In this document: positions 16,431-23,798 of the stretch, piece after piece
How positions within the stretch are numbered: the stretch's first letter is position 1
Layout of the letters: each line of letters begins with the position of its first letter
Assembly: GCF_938041645.1 (NCBI RefSeq)
Contig: NZ_CALIST010000021.1
Span: 1-24,264 of the forward strand
Source of the DNA: an uncultured Campylobacter sp.
GTDB lineage: Bacteria; Campylobacterota; Campylobacteria; Campylobacterales; Campylobacteraceae
Direction: 5' to 3'
Length of the DNA: 24,264 bases
Position numbers and translations under genes: made by a program
The notes under the pieces: generated by a model
The model's input: only the letters and a program-made list of their open reading frames with translations
The model's database searches: none
Told to the model about the DNA's origin: nothing

Positions 16431-17138
16431 TCACACCCCCAATTTAACCGCAGGAATATAGCGCAGGCTCGGCTTCGTGCCGCACTCAGGATGCATTCGC
16501 AGGCTGTCTTTTACGCGAAGCAGCTTGCTGATGTGCGATTCTTCGTCGTTTAGATCGCCGAATACGATCGCCTCGTATCTGCACGCCTCGATGCAGGCGG
16601 GCTCGTGACCGTCTTTTAAATTTGTATCCAAGCAGAAGTTGCAACTCTCTGCGGCTTTGGTTTCGTGATTTATAAAGCGCACGTCGTAAGGACAGGCGAC
16701 GATGCAGTATTTACAGGCGATGCAGTCGTCGGTATTCATCGTAGTTATGCCGGTTTTTTCGTCCTTGTGACAGGCTTTGGTCGGGCAGACGTTCACGCAC
16801 GGAGCGTCCTCACACTGCTGACAAGATACTCTAACATAGCGCTTTTCCTTCAAATTTAGCGGATCGGTCTTATCCTCTATAAAAAGCCTCATCTGGCCCT
16901 TCGGAACCGAATTTACCTTTTTACAGGCGATCTCGCAATCGGTACAGCCCACGCATTTATTTTGATCGAATATCATGCCGTAGTGCGGCTTTTTCGGCTC
17001 TTGCTTTTTAGCACTTGCGTTTACATCTTGTGCACTTTTATCTGTGCCGTTTTGTGCGAGCAAGCTTGAGGCGATTGCGCCGAGCCCCAAAGAGCCGAGT
17101 GCGGCGGATTTTATAAAATTTCTTCTTTGCTTTTGCAT
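16431..17138 (-). CDS. mccC: NrfC-type Tat-exported four-cluster ferredoxin subunit
   Basis: A 235-residue periplasmic electron-transfer protein. It has a twin-arginine signal (QRRNFIKSAALGSLGLG), implying folded export by Tat. Sixteen cysteines form four [4Fe-4S] sites in NrfC/PsrB order: C62-C65-C68-C72, C106-C109-C114-C118, C139-C142-C145-C149 and C166-C169-C182-C186. It should accept electrons from the NrfD-type subunit and pass them to the octahaem cytochrome. It starts with GGAGAAT close to the ATG, 28 bases after mccB. The assignment to MccC rather than a generic NrfC rests on operon position between mccB and mccD. Confidence 0.92.
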   Translation of the reverse strand: MQKQRRNFIKSAALGSLGLGAIASSLLAQNGTDKSAQDVNASAKKQEPKKPHYGMIFDQNKCVGCTDCEIACKKVNSVPKGQMRLFIEDKTDPLNLKEKRYVRVSCQQCEDAPCVNVCPTKACHKDEKTGITTMNTDDCIACKYCIVACPYDVRFINHETKAAESCNFCLDTNLKDGHEPACIEACRYEAIVFGDLNDEESHISKLLRVKDSLRMHPECGTKPSLRYIPAVKLGV

Positions 17139-17166
17139 ATTCTCCTCCGACTAAATTTAAGCAAAA

Positions 17167-17940
17167 CTACTTCGTTTTGTTCGCGTCGTGAAAGCTTTTG
17201 GCCTCGCTCTCGCTAAGTTTTTTCGCTGCATCGGCAAGCTCGCCGGGCTTTAAAACCTTTAGTAATTCGGCTTCAAAAATTACCACAGAACCCGCAGGAA
17301 TTCTATCTACGTCCACGTTGCCGTAGGCTAAATTACTAGGGATTGTAAATTTATATTTCGAGCCCGTATTCATCAAAAGCAACCCCTCGCGCAATCCGTC
17401 GATTAAGCCTATCATAGAAAGATGCGCCGGAATTTTAGACGCGAAAGTATCGTCAAATACGCTACCATTCGTCAAATACGCCTTGTAGTTCATCACCACT
17501 ACGCTCTCAGGCTTTGGCTTTTCGCCCATACCTAGCTTTAGAATTTCATATTGAAGACCGGATTTCGTGGTTTTAACATCCGGATTTTTGGCATTTTTCG
17601 CCATAAATTCCTTGCCTGCTTTTAAATTTTTATCAAGCTCCGCTTTGGAATTTGTTTCTACGATCTTATTTAGCTTGTCGGCTCTTTGATTCAAAAGCGC
17701 AATAATTTCCTCATCTTTTAGCTTCTGCTGCTTTTTAAGAGCGTCCAAAAACCCCTCTATTACCGCATCTAAGTCGTATTTGACACCTAACGCGGCTTGT
17801 GAATGCAGCTGGTTTGAAACATAGCTTCCGGTAGAAGCTCCGATGCTATAAGATTCTTTTTGTTCTTGCGTAGTTAAATTCGCGCCCAACGCGCAGCTTG
17901 CCAAAACGATAGGCAAGAAAATTTTTAGTCTTTTTTGCAT
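17167..17940 (-). CDS. mccB: FKBP-type peptidyl-prolyl isomerase of the sulfite reductase operon
   Basis: A 257-residue secreted FKBP of the Mip/FkpA/FklB layout: signal peptide (to about residue 19), an N-terminal helical dimerisation part (YSIGASTGSYVSNQL, about 30-120) and a C-terminal FKBP domain (about 125-235) with TKSGLQYEILKLG, VVMNYKAYLTNGSVFDDT and the RIPAGSVVIFEAELLKV end strand. The usual GWxE..(L/M)..G segment appears as IDGLREGLLLMNTGSK, so the central Trp is replaced. It probably helps fold the large, proline-rich MccA as haem is attached. It lies 51 bases after mccA, with a strong hairpin in between. Confidence 0.9.
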   Translation of the reverse strand: MQKRLKIFLPIVLASCALGANLTTQEQKESYSIGASTGSYVSNQLHSQAALGVKYDLDAVIEGFLDALKKQQKLKDEEIIALLNQRADKLNKIVETNSKAELDKNLKAGKEFMAKNAKNPDVKTTKSGLQYEILKLGMGEKPKPESVVVMNYKAYLTNGSVFDDTFASKIPAHLSMIGLIDGLREGLLLMNTGSKYKFTIPSNLAYGNVDVDRIPAGSVVIFEAELLKVLKPGELADAAKKLSESEAKSFHDANKTK

Positions 17941-17956
17941 ACATTTGCCTTTTAAA

Positions 17957-17988
17957 TTTCGGGGCCGCGAACTTACGCGACCCCGAAA
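17957..17988 (-). promoter_or_regulatory. GC-rich intercistronic stem-loop between mccA and mccB
   Basis: On the minus strand TTTCGGGGTCGCG pairs with CGCGGCCCCGAAA around a 6-base loop. This is a 13-bp stem with one G-U pair, in the 51-base gap between the mccA stop and the mccB start. It is followed only by TTTAAAA, without a long U run, so it reads better as an mRNA processing, stabilising or partial-termination element than as a full terminator. It would let the highly expressed MccA exceed its accessory proteins. Confidence 0.7.
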
Positions 17989-17991
17989 GAA

Positions 17992-20067
17992 TTATAAATT
18001 ATTATTTAGAATTCTTTGAGCCTCTTTAATATACTCTTTAGCGGCCTCTAGCCTTTGCTTAGTATATTTAAAGCCATGCATTCCCCATGAGCCGTCTTTT
18101 TCGATAAGATCGACGGTGTCTTGAGCTTTTTCTATTAGCTCGTAAACGCGAGTTTTATCGCTGGAGTCAAGCTTTTTGGTCTCAAGGATAGAATAAATTC
18201 CTTGAATACCAATCTTAACTTGCGAGAAGTCGCTCTTAATTGGAGTTTGCCAGCCCATAACCTCATCGTAAACCTGCTTTTGGTTCTTGAAATGAAGCGT
18301 CTCTTTTAGCTCGGAAACGACAGGGCTGTGGCAGCCTTTGGTATCTTGCATATCTTTATCCGCCCACGAAGTTCTCGCGCACGACCACATAAGATCGACG
18401 AAATTTCGTCCATCTTTATTTCTTTGGAAGTGCCAATCTTTTGCATCTCTTGGACCTTTAGCGGCATCGCCTGCGACTAGAGATTTTCTAGCAGGATCGA
18501 TGTCGATCTTCCAGATGTGCGATCTTCTTTGAGTATCGAATCCCGCGTTGTCTTGAAACTGAATAGCGTAGAAGTTCTCGCAGCTCATCATAAACGGCAT
18601 ATGGCAAGATGCGCAAGTGTTGTCTTTATGCGTATCGGCTCTTGCAGCGATATAGGCTTGCTCTTGGTGGCAATCCTTGCACTCTTTTGTGATCTTAGGC
18701 TTTGTATAAAACGCGCTCAAATAGCCCTGCTCTGAGTTGTAATTTACGCCCTTGACGGTTTTATCGCCAACTACCGGTCCGGTGTTATCGTGCGGATCGT
18801 GGCAGGTTACGCAGCGCATACCCTTCTCGTAGTGAGCGGTAAAGTAGGATTGTGAGCCCTCAGAGCCGCAGCCTGGACCCATAGATTTAAATTTAGAGCT
18901 AAGAGATAGATCGGGGTTTCCGTTGTTTAGCGGATTAGCACGAGCTAAATCAGGACTATAGTTAAATCTTTGGTGGCAGCGTTCGCAGTTTGAGGTTCTA
19001 AAATTTGTAGCGCCATCCAAGTGACCGCCCGCTCCATGGCACTCTTCGCAGGTGATACCCTTGGAGATAGTGTGCTTTTGAAGCTCTTTTGCGTTACCCA
19101 AAGCAGCATAGAATTCTTTTTTAGTTTTAAAATCGAATTTGAATGGGTGGCAGACTTCGCAATACGAGCTGTTTGCTTGGAAAAACATCGATTTTTTGTA
19201 TTTCGCAGCATACGACGCAAGACCTCTTACGTAACCGCCGTTATCGCCATAATCGGCTAGAGTTTCCGGGAATTCCGGAACGATCTTTTTGATCTTTTTG
19301 ACCGTCTCATCGTCTAAATTTAACGCCCAAGTCCTTTGGAATTGGTTACCGCCGGCTACGATTTGACCGGTACCATCTCTTAGCAAGCCACCCTCTACGT
19401 GATAGGTTCCGCGTAGAAGCCATGCATCTACGTAGCCGAATTTTGTCCTTAGGTGTCCCACGGTCGCATAAATTACGTCAGGGGTAATACCTTTTGGAAG
19501 GATCGACGCGGTATCTGGGCTAAATACCGGATCGGTTAGGTTGTTATTAACCTCCGGGTGCTCGCCCGGGAAACGGATAGTAGTGGCGTGGCGCGATCTG
19601 CTCCATGTCTCATACTGCGCAGGGTGGCACTCGCCGCATTTTTCAGGGCCTATGAATTTATTCGGAAATTGCAGCGAAGAGCCCGCAGGAATTCTATACA
19701 TCATAGAGCTATAGCCCTTGCCGTCGTCTCTTTTACTAGCCTTTGAAAAGTCAAATCCATGCCCTTCCGCAAGCCACTCCAAACCTCGGTCATGTACATC
19801 CATCTTACCGACCGTCTTACCGCCGTATTTGGTAAAAATCGGGTGATTTTTAAATAGCCAATCATACATCTCTCGCTCTTCTACGACGTAGTCCTGCAAG
19901 GATATGACGCCTCTGCTTTGCAACGTGCCCTTAGGATTTGCGATGACGTCGCGCGATTTTTGCGACATTTCCATCTCATGCCCCATGCCTTCATCAGCAC
20001 AGGCTCCTGCGGCAAAAATGCTAATACAGGCGAGCGCGCCTAGTAGCATCTTATTCCATTTTTTCAT
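17992..20067 (-). CDS. mccA: Octahaem cytochrome c sulfite reductase
   Basis: A 691-residue exported multihaem cytochrome (also called SirA). Signal peptide KKWNKMLLGALACISIFAAGACA, cleaved near residue 25. Seven CX2CH sites start at Cys144, 303, 340, 361, 419, 463 and 485. The eighth site is Cys563 ... Cys579-His580 with exactly 15 intervening residues, the CX15CH motif known from Wolinella MccA. Besides haem ligands, only two cysteines remain in the mature chain, Cys400 (GPGCGSEG) and Cys496 (MMSCENF), matching by position and 96-residue spacing the two copper ligands I recall for the Wolinella enzyme. It reduces sulfite to sulfide by six electrons in the periplasm. A long C-terminal helical stretch follows the last haem. 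The start is the ATG at 20067, with AAAGGAGGAG upstream; a TTG at 20088 is in frame but has no ribosome site. Confidence 0.95.
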   Translation of the reverse strand: MKKWNKMLLGALACISIFAAGACADEGMGHEMEMSQKSRDVIANPKGTLQSRGVISLQDYVVEEREMYDWLFKNHPIFTKYGGKTVGKMDVHDRGLEWLAEGHGFDFSKASKRDDGKGYSSMMYRIPAGSSLQFPNKFIGPEKCGECHPAQYETWSRSRHATTIRFPGEHPEVNNNLTDPVFSPDTASILPKGITPDVIYATVGHLRTKFGYVDAWLLRGTYHVEGGLLRDGTGQIVAGGNQFQRTWALNLDDETVKKIKKIVPEFPETLADYGDNGGYVRGLASYAAKYKKSMFFQANSSYCEVCHPFKFDFKTKKEFYAALGNAKELQKHTISKGITCEECHGAGGHLDGATNFRTSNCERCHQRFNYSPDLARANPLNNGNPDLSLSSKFKSMGPGCGSEGSQSYFTAHYEKGMRCVTCHDPHDNTGPVVGDKTVKGVNYNSEQGYLSAFYTKPKITKECKDCHQEQAYIAARADTHKDNTCASCHMPFMMSCENFYAIQFQDNAGFDTQRRSHIWKIDIDPARKSLVAGDAAKGPRDAKDWHFQRNKDGRNFVDLMWSCARTSWADKDMQDTKGCHSPVVSELKETLHFKNQKQVYDEVMGWQTPIKSDFSQVKIGIQGIYSILETKKLDSSDKTRVYELIEKAQDTVDLIEKDGSWGMHGFKYTKQRLEAAKEYIKEAQRILNNNL

Positions 20068-20119
20068 GGCTCCTCCTTTGAAAATCAAATTTTTAAATTA
20101 GCAAAGTTTTACGATTGAA

Positions 20120-20151
20120 ATAATACCAACAAAAAAGGGTGAAAAAGGGAG
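20120..20151 (-). promoter_or_regulatory. Candidate mccA promoter with tandem 10-bp direct repeats
   Basis: In the 104-base gap between the kinase stop and mccA, the minus strand has an extended -10-like TGGTATTAT (hexamer at 20120-20125). Just upstream lie two direct repeats, read on the plus strand as AAAAAGGGTG (20132-20141) and AAAAAGGGAG (20142-20151), phased by exactly 10 bases and covering the -35 position. OmpR-family regulators bind such helically phased direct repeats, and the gene for one lies just upstream. The regulator-site link is inferred. Confidence 0.55.
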
Positions 20152-20171
20152 AAATTTAATAAAGTCTAAAT

Positions 20172-21608
20172 TTAACGAAAAGATATCGTAAATATCGCGC
20201 CGTCGTCGGAATTCGCAGCGCTTATGCTTCCTCCGTTTTTTTCGATTATCATCTTGCTCATATATAGCCCGAGCCCGCTGCCCTGCTGCTTTGTAGTAAA
20301 GTGCGGCTCAAAAATTTTATCTAGCTGCGCTTCATCGATGCGGCTTGCGTTATTTTCGATCGTAATTACTCGCTCGCCCTGTTTTAAAAACGAGCGAATT
20401 TTAATCTCGCGCCGTTTAAGCGGCACGTCCAAAAACGCTTCCTTTGCGTTGTTTATGATGTTTATGAGCACCTGTATGAGCTCGTTTACGTTGCCGTAAA
20501 GCGTAAAATTTTCTTCTACCCGTACGCTTATGTCGATGACATGCTTTTTAAGCGAGGCGTTTAAAATTTTACGCGCCTGTTCAATCGCCTCGCTGGCGCT
20601 AAATTCTTTCTTCGGCATGTTCGGATTGAAGAAATTTTTAAAATCCTCGATCGTATCGCTCATAAATTTCACCTGCTCGCCCGCGTCTTTTATGCCTCCT
20701 TCGAGCCTTTCTTTTGAGAGCTTGCCCCGTTCGTTATAAAGCTCTAAATTTATGAGCGTGGAGCTGATCTGCGATAGCGGCTGGCGCCACTGGTGCGAGA
20801 TATTGCCGATCATCTCGCCCATTAGCGCGAGGCGGCTTTGATTTATCAGTAAAAGCTGAGTTTGCATCTTTAAAGTCGCGTTTTTTTTGTGAATTTTATA
20901 GATACAAAATATACAGATCAAAAATACCACAAGCAAGCTTAGGCCGCTAACGACAAACTCTTTGGTGTGATAGAGCAGAATGCTTTTTATCGGAATTTTA
21001 AAGCTTATCATCGCGATCGTATCGCCTAGGTCGCCTTTGAAATTCCCCACATCCCCGTAGAGCTCTTGCATCTTTTTAGGCGCTGCGTTGATGCTGTGGC
21101 ATTCGGTGCACGAAGGCTGGGAGTTTGTTATCGGCAGACTCAAAAGATACGAGGCGCCACCTTTATCGTAGACGATTCTGGAGTATTCTTTGTATCTATT
21201 TTCTTTAAAGCCCTCTAAAATTTCATTCTCAAACTCGCTTCCTTCGTGCTCGGGATTGAGCGGATCGGTAGCGACGAGCTTGTAGTCGTAGTTGATATTT
21301 TCTTTGGCGAGCTGAATTTTATAAATTTCGCGCGTTATGTAGGTCGAGGACATCAGCCTCGGATCGAAAAAATCCTCACTCAGAAGCTTTTTTTCTTTAA
21401 GCTCGTTTATTAGCGGGCGCTGCACGGTCGAGACGTAATCGCGCACTGCATTCATCGTATCTAGGATATAAAACGCCTCGCGCCTCGTGTCCTTTAGCGC
21501 AAGCTCGCGGTAGAAGTTAAAAACCAAAGCCGTAATTACGATATATAGCAGCACGAAAAGCGCTACGATAAATTTAAATTTATACTTCAAAGAGATACCC
21601 CACCGCAT
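20172..21608 (-). CDS. mccS: Sensor histidine kinase with periplasmic CxxCH (haem-type) domain
   Basis: A 478-residue membrane kinase. Helix 1 is at about residues 12-32; the periplasmic domain at about 33-213 resembles the DUF3365/Tll0287-type sensor and ends with SCTECHSINAAPKKM, where Cys167-Cys170-His171 is a potential c-type haem site; helix 2 is at about 216-237. In the cytoplasm are the H-box ISHQWRQPLS (His272), the N-box NIINNAKEAF (Asn387) and the G2 box GSGLGLYMSK (443-452). The G1 box reads ENNASRID instead of the usual DxGxG, a notable deviation. It overlaps the regulator gene by 29 bases from the ATG at 21608; a TTG at 21590 has a better GGTGGGG ribosome site and is a real alternative. 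Named after MccS of Wolinella by position. Confidence 0.85.
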   Translation of the reverse strand: MRWGISLKYKFKFIVALFVLLYIVITALVFNFYRELALKDTRREAFYILDTMNAVRDYVSTVQRPLINELKEKKLLSEDFFDPRLMSSTYITREIYKIQLAKENINYDYKLVATDPLNPEHEGSEFENEILEGFKENRYKEYSRIVYDKGGASYLLSLPITNSQPSCTECHSINAAPKKMQELYGDVGNFKGDLGDTIAMISFKIPIKSILLYHTKEFVVSGLSLLVVFLICIFCIYKIHKKNATLKMQTQLLLINQSRLALMGEMIGNISHQWRQPLSQISSTLINLELYNERGKLSKERLEGGIKDAGEQVKFMSDTIEDFKNFFNPNMPKKEFSASEAIEQARKILNASLKKHVIDISVRVEENFTLYGNVNELIQVLINIINNAKEAFLDVPLKRREIKIRSFLKQGERVITIENNASRIDEAQLDKIFEPHFTTKQQGSGLGLYMSKMIIEKNGGSISAANSDDGAIFTISFR

Positions 21609-22269
21609 ATAAATTTTTGATCACGTCCTTGCCGATCTTGCGGCGCAGCTCTTTGACGATCGCCTTGATCGCCTCCTTGCTAGGCTGCTCGAACTCCCAC
21701 ATATAATCAAATAGCTGCTCGTAGGTTACGGTTTGATTTTTGCGCGCTAAGAAGTACTCCAAAAGCTTGCTCTCGCTTTTGGAAAGATGACAGGCGCTGT
21801 CTTTGACGTAGATGATCTTTTTGGCAAAATCATACTTCAGCTCGTCGTTTATATTCAATATCGGCGCGTGATTTATCAGCTCCGCCGCGACGTCTTGCAG
21901 CGCCTTTATAAAGGCGTTTTTGTCGTACGGCTTAGGCAGATACCTGGTGATCTTAAGCTCCACCGCCCGCCACAGATACTCCTGCTCGGTGTGGCTCGAA
22001 AGTATCACGATCGGCACGCCGATGCCGGCAGCGCGGATCTTTTTAACGACCTCTAGCCCGTCCATATGCGGCACGCCGATATCAAAAACCAGCGCGTCGT
22101 ACGAACCGCTCATCGCCTCATCAAGCGCCTCCAGCCCGTCCTTAACCCCCACTACTTCGCCGAAAAACAGCTGCAGCGATTCGGTTATATTTTTTAAAAT
22201 CCCAGGCTCATCCTCTAGACAAAGAACCCTTTTATTGGACAAAACGTCCAATAATTCGTAATCTTGCAT
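21580..22269 (-). CDS. mccR: OmpR-family response regulator
   Basis: A 229-residue two-domain regulator. The receiver domain (about 12-125) has acidic pocket residues Glu19-Asp20, phospho-acceptor Asp63 (VFDIGVPHMDG), Ser91 in the switch position and Lys113 in LPKPYD. The winged-helix DNA-binding domain (about 155-229) has the OmpR-type core SKSESKLLEYFL ... KAIVKELRRKIG and ends YAVGYLFEV. It is preceded by GGAGGCGG. It is co-transcribed with, and overlaps, the sensor kinase, and lies directly upstream of mccA. It probably activates the mcc operon in response to sulfite or redox state; the signal is not visible in sequence. Confidence 0.88.
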   Translation of the reverse strand: MQDYELLDVLSNKRVLCLEDEPGILKNITESLQLFFGEVVGVKDGLEALDEAMSGSYDALVFDIGVPHMDGLEVVKKIRAAGIGVPIVILSSHTEQEYLWRAVELKITRYLPKPYDKNAFIKALQDVAAELINHAPILNINDELKYDFAKKIIYVKDSACHLSKSESKLLEYFLARKNQTVTYEQLFDYMWEFEQPSKEAIKAIVKELRRKIGKDVIKNLYAVGYLFEV

Positions 22270-22334
22270 ACTCTATCCGCCTCCAAGCTTAGCGCATTTC
22301 ATTCTTAATTATCTCTTAAATATAACTCGCTTAA

Positions 22335-22340
22335 ATTATA
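22335..22340 (-). promoter_or_regulatory. Perfect -10 hexamer upstream of the regulator gene
   Basis: TATAAT on the minus strand, 66 bases before the response-regulator ATG, in an AT-rich stretch with an upstream T run (TTTTTTTAACG at about 22362-22371). Campylobacter sigma-70 promoters typically have a strong -10, T-rich upstream DNA and no clear -35, as here. It would drive mccR-mccS. Confidence 0.5.
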
Positions 22341-22662
22341 TAAATTTAGCATTAAACTAACGTTAAAAAAATATACCAAAGCGGTTTGCGCGCAAATTTA
22401 AACCTCAAACCGCCTATGTGCGAGCTTTGCGCCTGCATAAGTCGGCTTAAAAGATCACAAGAACGTAAAAAGGTGGGGCGATAAGCTTGATATTAAATTT
22501 ACCACCTCGCAGGCGACAGATGAAAGACGGTAAAATTCTATTTTAGAGGTGCTTGCATATGCATTTTATAGACGAAAGACAATCAAATCATGAAGCATTT
22601 ATCAACCCTGTGCTATCGGCGGAATAGAATTTAAAATTTAGCCCAAGCCGGGCATGCTAAAG
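22341..22662. other. Gene-poor spacer with possible gene debris
   Basis: No full gene is visible. An open frame without a start codon covers 22441-22533, ending KLDIKFTTSQATDERR then stop. A 22-codon plus-strand ORF lies at 22559-22627 (MHFIDERQSNHEAFINPVLS and two more residues), with AGAGG eight bases upstream. Both read like protein but match no family I recognise; they may be remnants of a lost gene or chance. Confidence 0.3.
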
Positions 22663-23268
22663 TTAATGTGAATGCTCCATCTTTGAGTGATCCATGCCGC
22701 CGTGATCCATGTTCTCCATCGAGCCATGATTTATATGCGAATGATCCATCCCCTCCATCGAACCCATATCGTGGCTCATCCCACTCATCGAGCCATGATC
22801 CATCATAGAATGATCCATGCCACTCACACCTGGATCGGTCATTCCAAAAATCATCGCGACGTGTCCTAGCACCAAAAATACAATCAGCGCCAAGAAATGA
22901 AATTTAAGCCTAGCTCTAAATTCCGCTCCTTTTGCGATAACTCCGAGCTCCAAAAGTAGTAGCACTAGCGCAGGCAGCGCCGCTGCTACGTATGCCGCCA
23001 AAGCTAAGGCGTCCGCAGTGCCACGTAAATGAATAGCGGGCAAAATTTTAACCGCTACGTAAATGATTAATATCGTAAAATAAGCGCCGAGAATGATGCT
23101 AAGGCATTTATTGATTTTTAGAGCCAAAGAGCCCTCCTTCGCGCGGTACAAGCTAAAAAATTCGCTCGCTACTATCGCTTCTGCTAAGCCCATCGGCACC
23201 GCCATAAATAAAATCAAATTCCACGGCTGATTTGCCATCAAAAGCTCCATGTAATTCGTCATTGCCAT
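22663..23268 (-). CDS. Membrane protein with His/Met-rich C-terminal tail
   Basis: A 201-residue protein. About four or five helices lie in residues 15-142 (LILFMAVPMGLAEAIVA, LSIILGAYFTILIIYVAV, ALAAYVAAALPALVLLLLEL, FLALIVFLVLGHVAMIFGM). A tail (about 150-201) is built almost only of His, Met, Asp, Ser and Gly, with seven M-[DSE]-H triplets. Such tails bind soft or borderline metals, chiefly Cu(I)/Cu(II). Start ATG with AAGGAG. The gene stands alone, upstream of mccR on the same strand but nearly 400 bases away. Copper buffering or transport would suit the copper-dependent reductase nearby, yet that link is only inferred. No named family is certain. Confidence 0.7.
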   Translation of the reverse strand: MAMTNYMELLMANQPWNLILFMAVPMGLAEAIVASEFFSLYRAKEGSLALKINKCLSIILGAYFTILIIYVAVKILPAIHLRGTADALALAAYVAAALPALVLLLLELGVIAKGAEFRARLKFHFLALIVFLVLGHVAMIFGMTDPGVSGMDHSMMDHGSMSGMSHDMGSMEGMDHSHINHGSMENMDHGGMDHSKMEHSH

Positions 23269-23579
23269 GTTTTCTCCTTATTTTGGTTTAAAGGGCGCAA
23301 TTCTAGCGGCTTTCGGTAAAAAATTTTAAAACAATAGATAAGATTAAGTGCGCCTTTAATCTTATCTTTCCGTAAAACGATTTGGGCTGCGTCTTAAAAC
23401 TCGCTCACAAATATTAAATTTATCTCGCTTTACACGCCGTCCCTTTGTATCTAACGCGAAATTTAGAAAATTTATATTTGCAAAAGCAGATGCCTTAAAT
23501 TTAGCCAAAACGCTTTAAATTCCGTAAAATTTCAGTTTTACAAAGATAAAATTATGAAATTTTTTTAAAAGGATTTAAA
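23269..23579. other. Divergent intergenic region
   Basis: It separates two divergently transcribed genes. On the minus side there is a -10-like TAGAAT (plus-strand ATTCTA at 23300-23305), 32 bases before the His/Met-tail gene, and a perfect inverted repeat further up (separate entry). On the plus side AAAAGGA (23568-23574) serves the small cysteine-rich gene. No ORF of note. Confidence 0.45.
23336..23367. promoter_or_regulatory. Perfect 12-bp inverted repeat, candidate operator
   Basis: AGATAAGATTAA (23336-23347) and TTAATCTTATCT (23356-23367) are exact reverse complements around 8 bases (GTGCGCCT). The element sits just upstream of the putative -35 of the His/Met-tail gene. The stem is AT-rich and lacks a following T run on the plus strand, so a dimeric regulator's site is more likely than a terminator. 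The regulator is unknown. Confidence 0.55.
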
Positions 23580-23798
23580 ATGAAAAACTCCCTCTTATTC
23601 GCCTGCGCAGCGCTGTTTGTATGCGCTTGCTCCGATCCTGAGCATCCAAAGCCAGGCGTTTCGCATTGCAGCGAGCCCAAAATGGACGAGGCGTCGCATC
23701 AAATGATTCAAATTTGCGGCGAAAGCGAGGATCCGCAAATCGAAAATATGCAGTGCAACGAAAACGGACTTTGCTTCGGCACCGCAAAAATCAGGTAG
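23580..23798 (+). CDS. Small cysteine-rich probable lipoprotein
   Basis: A 72-residue protein with a typical short lipoprotein signal (KNSLLFACAALFVCAC-SDP); the acceptor is probably Cys17, though the lipobox VCAC is imperfect. The 55-residue mature part has four more cysteines (Cys30, 46, 59, 65), likely two disulfides, and is acidic. Start ATG after AAAAGGATTTAAA. An opposite-strand frame over the same bases lacks a ribosome site and is rejected. No family recognised. Its neighbour is the divergent His/Met-tail membrane gene. Confidence 0.6.
   Translation: MKNSLLFACAALFVCACSDPEHPKPGVSHCSEPKMDEASHQMIQICGESEDPQIENMQCNENGLCFGTAKIR

Noticed and set aside
17957..17988. Full intrinsic terminator after mccA
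   Set aside because: Only a short TTT follows the stem, and the downstream genes belong to the same functional operon; retained as an intercistronic hairpin instead.
18945..19220. 91-codon alternative minus-strand frame inside mccA
   Set aside because: Lies within the cytochrome in another frame; all haem motifs are in the main frame.
20068..20088. Upstream TTG start for mccA
   Set aside because: No ribosome site; the ATG at 20067 has AAAGGAGGAG and starts a normal signal peptide.
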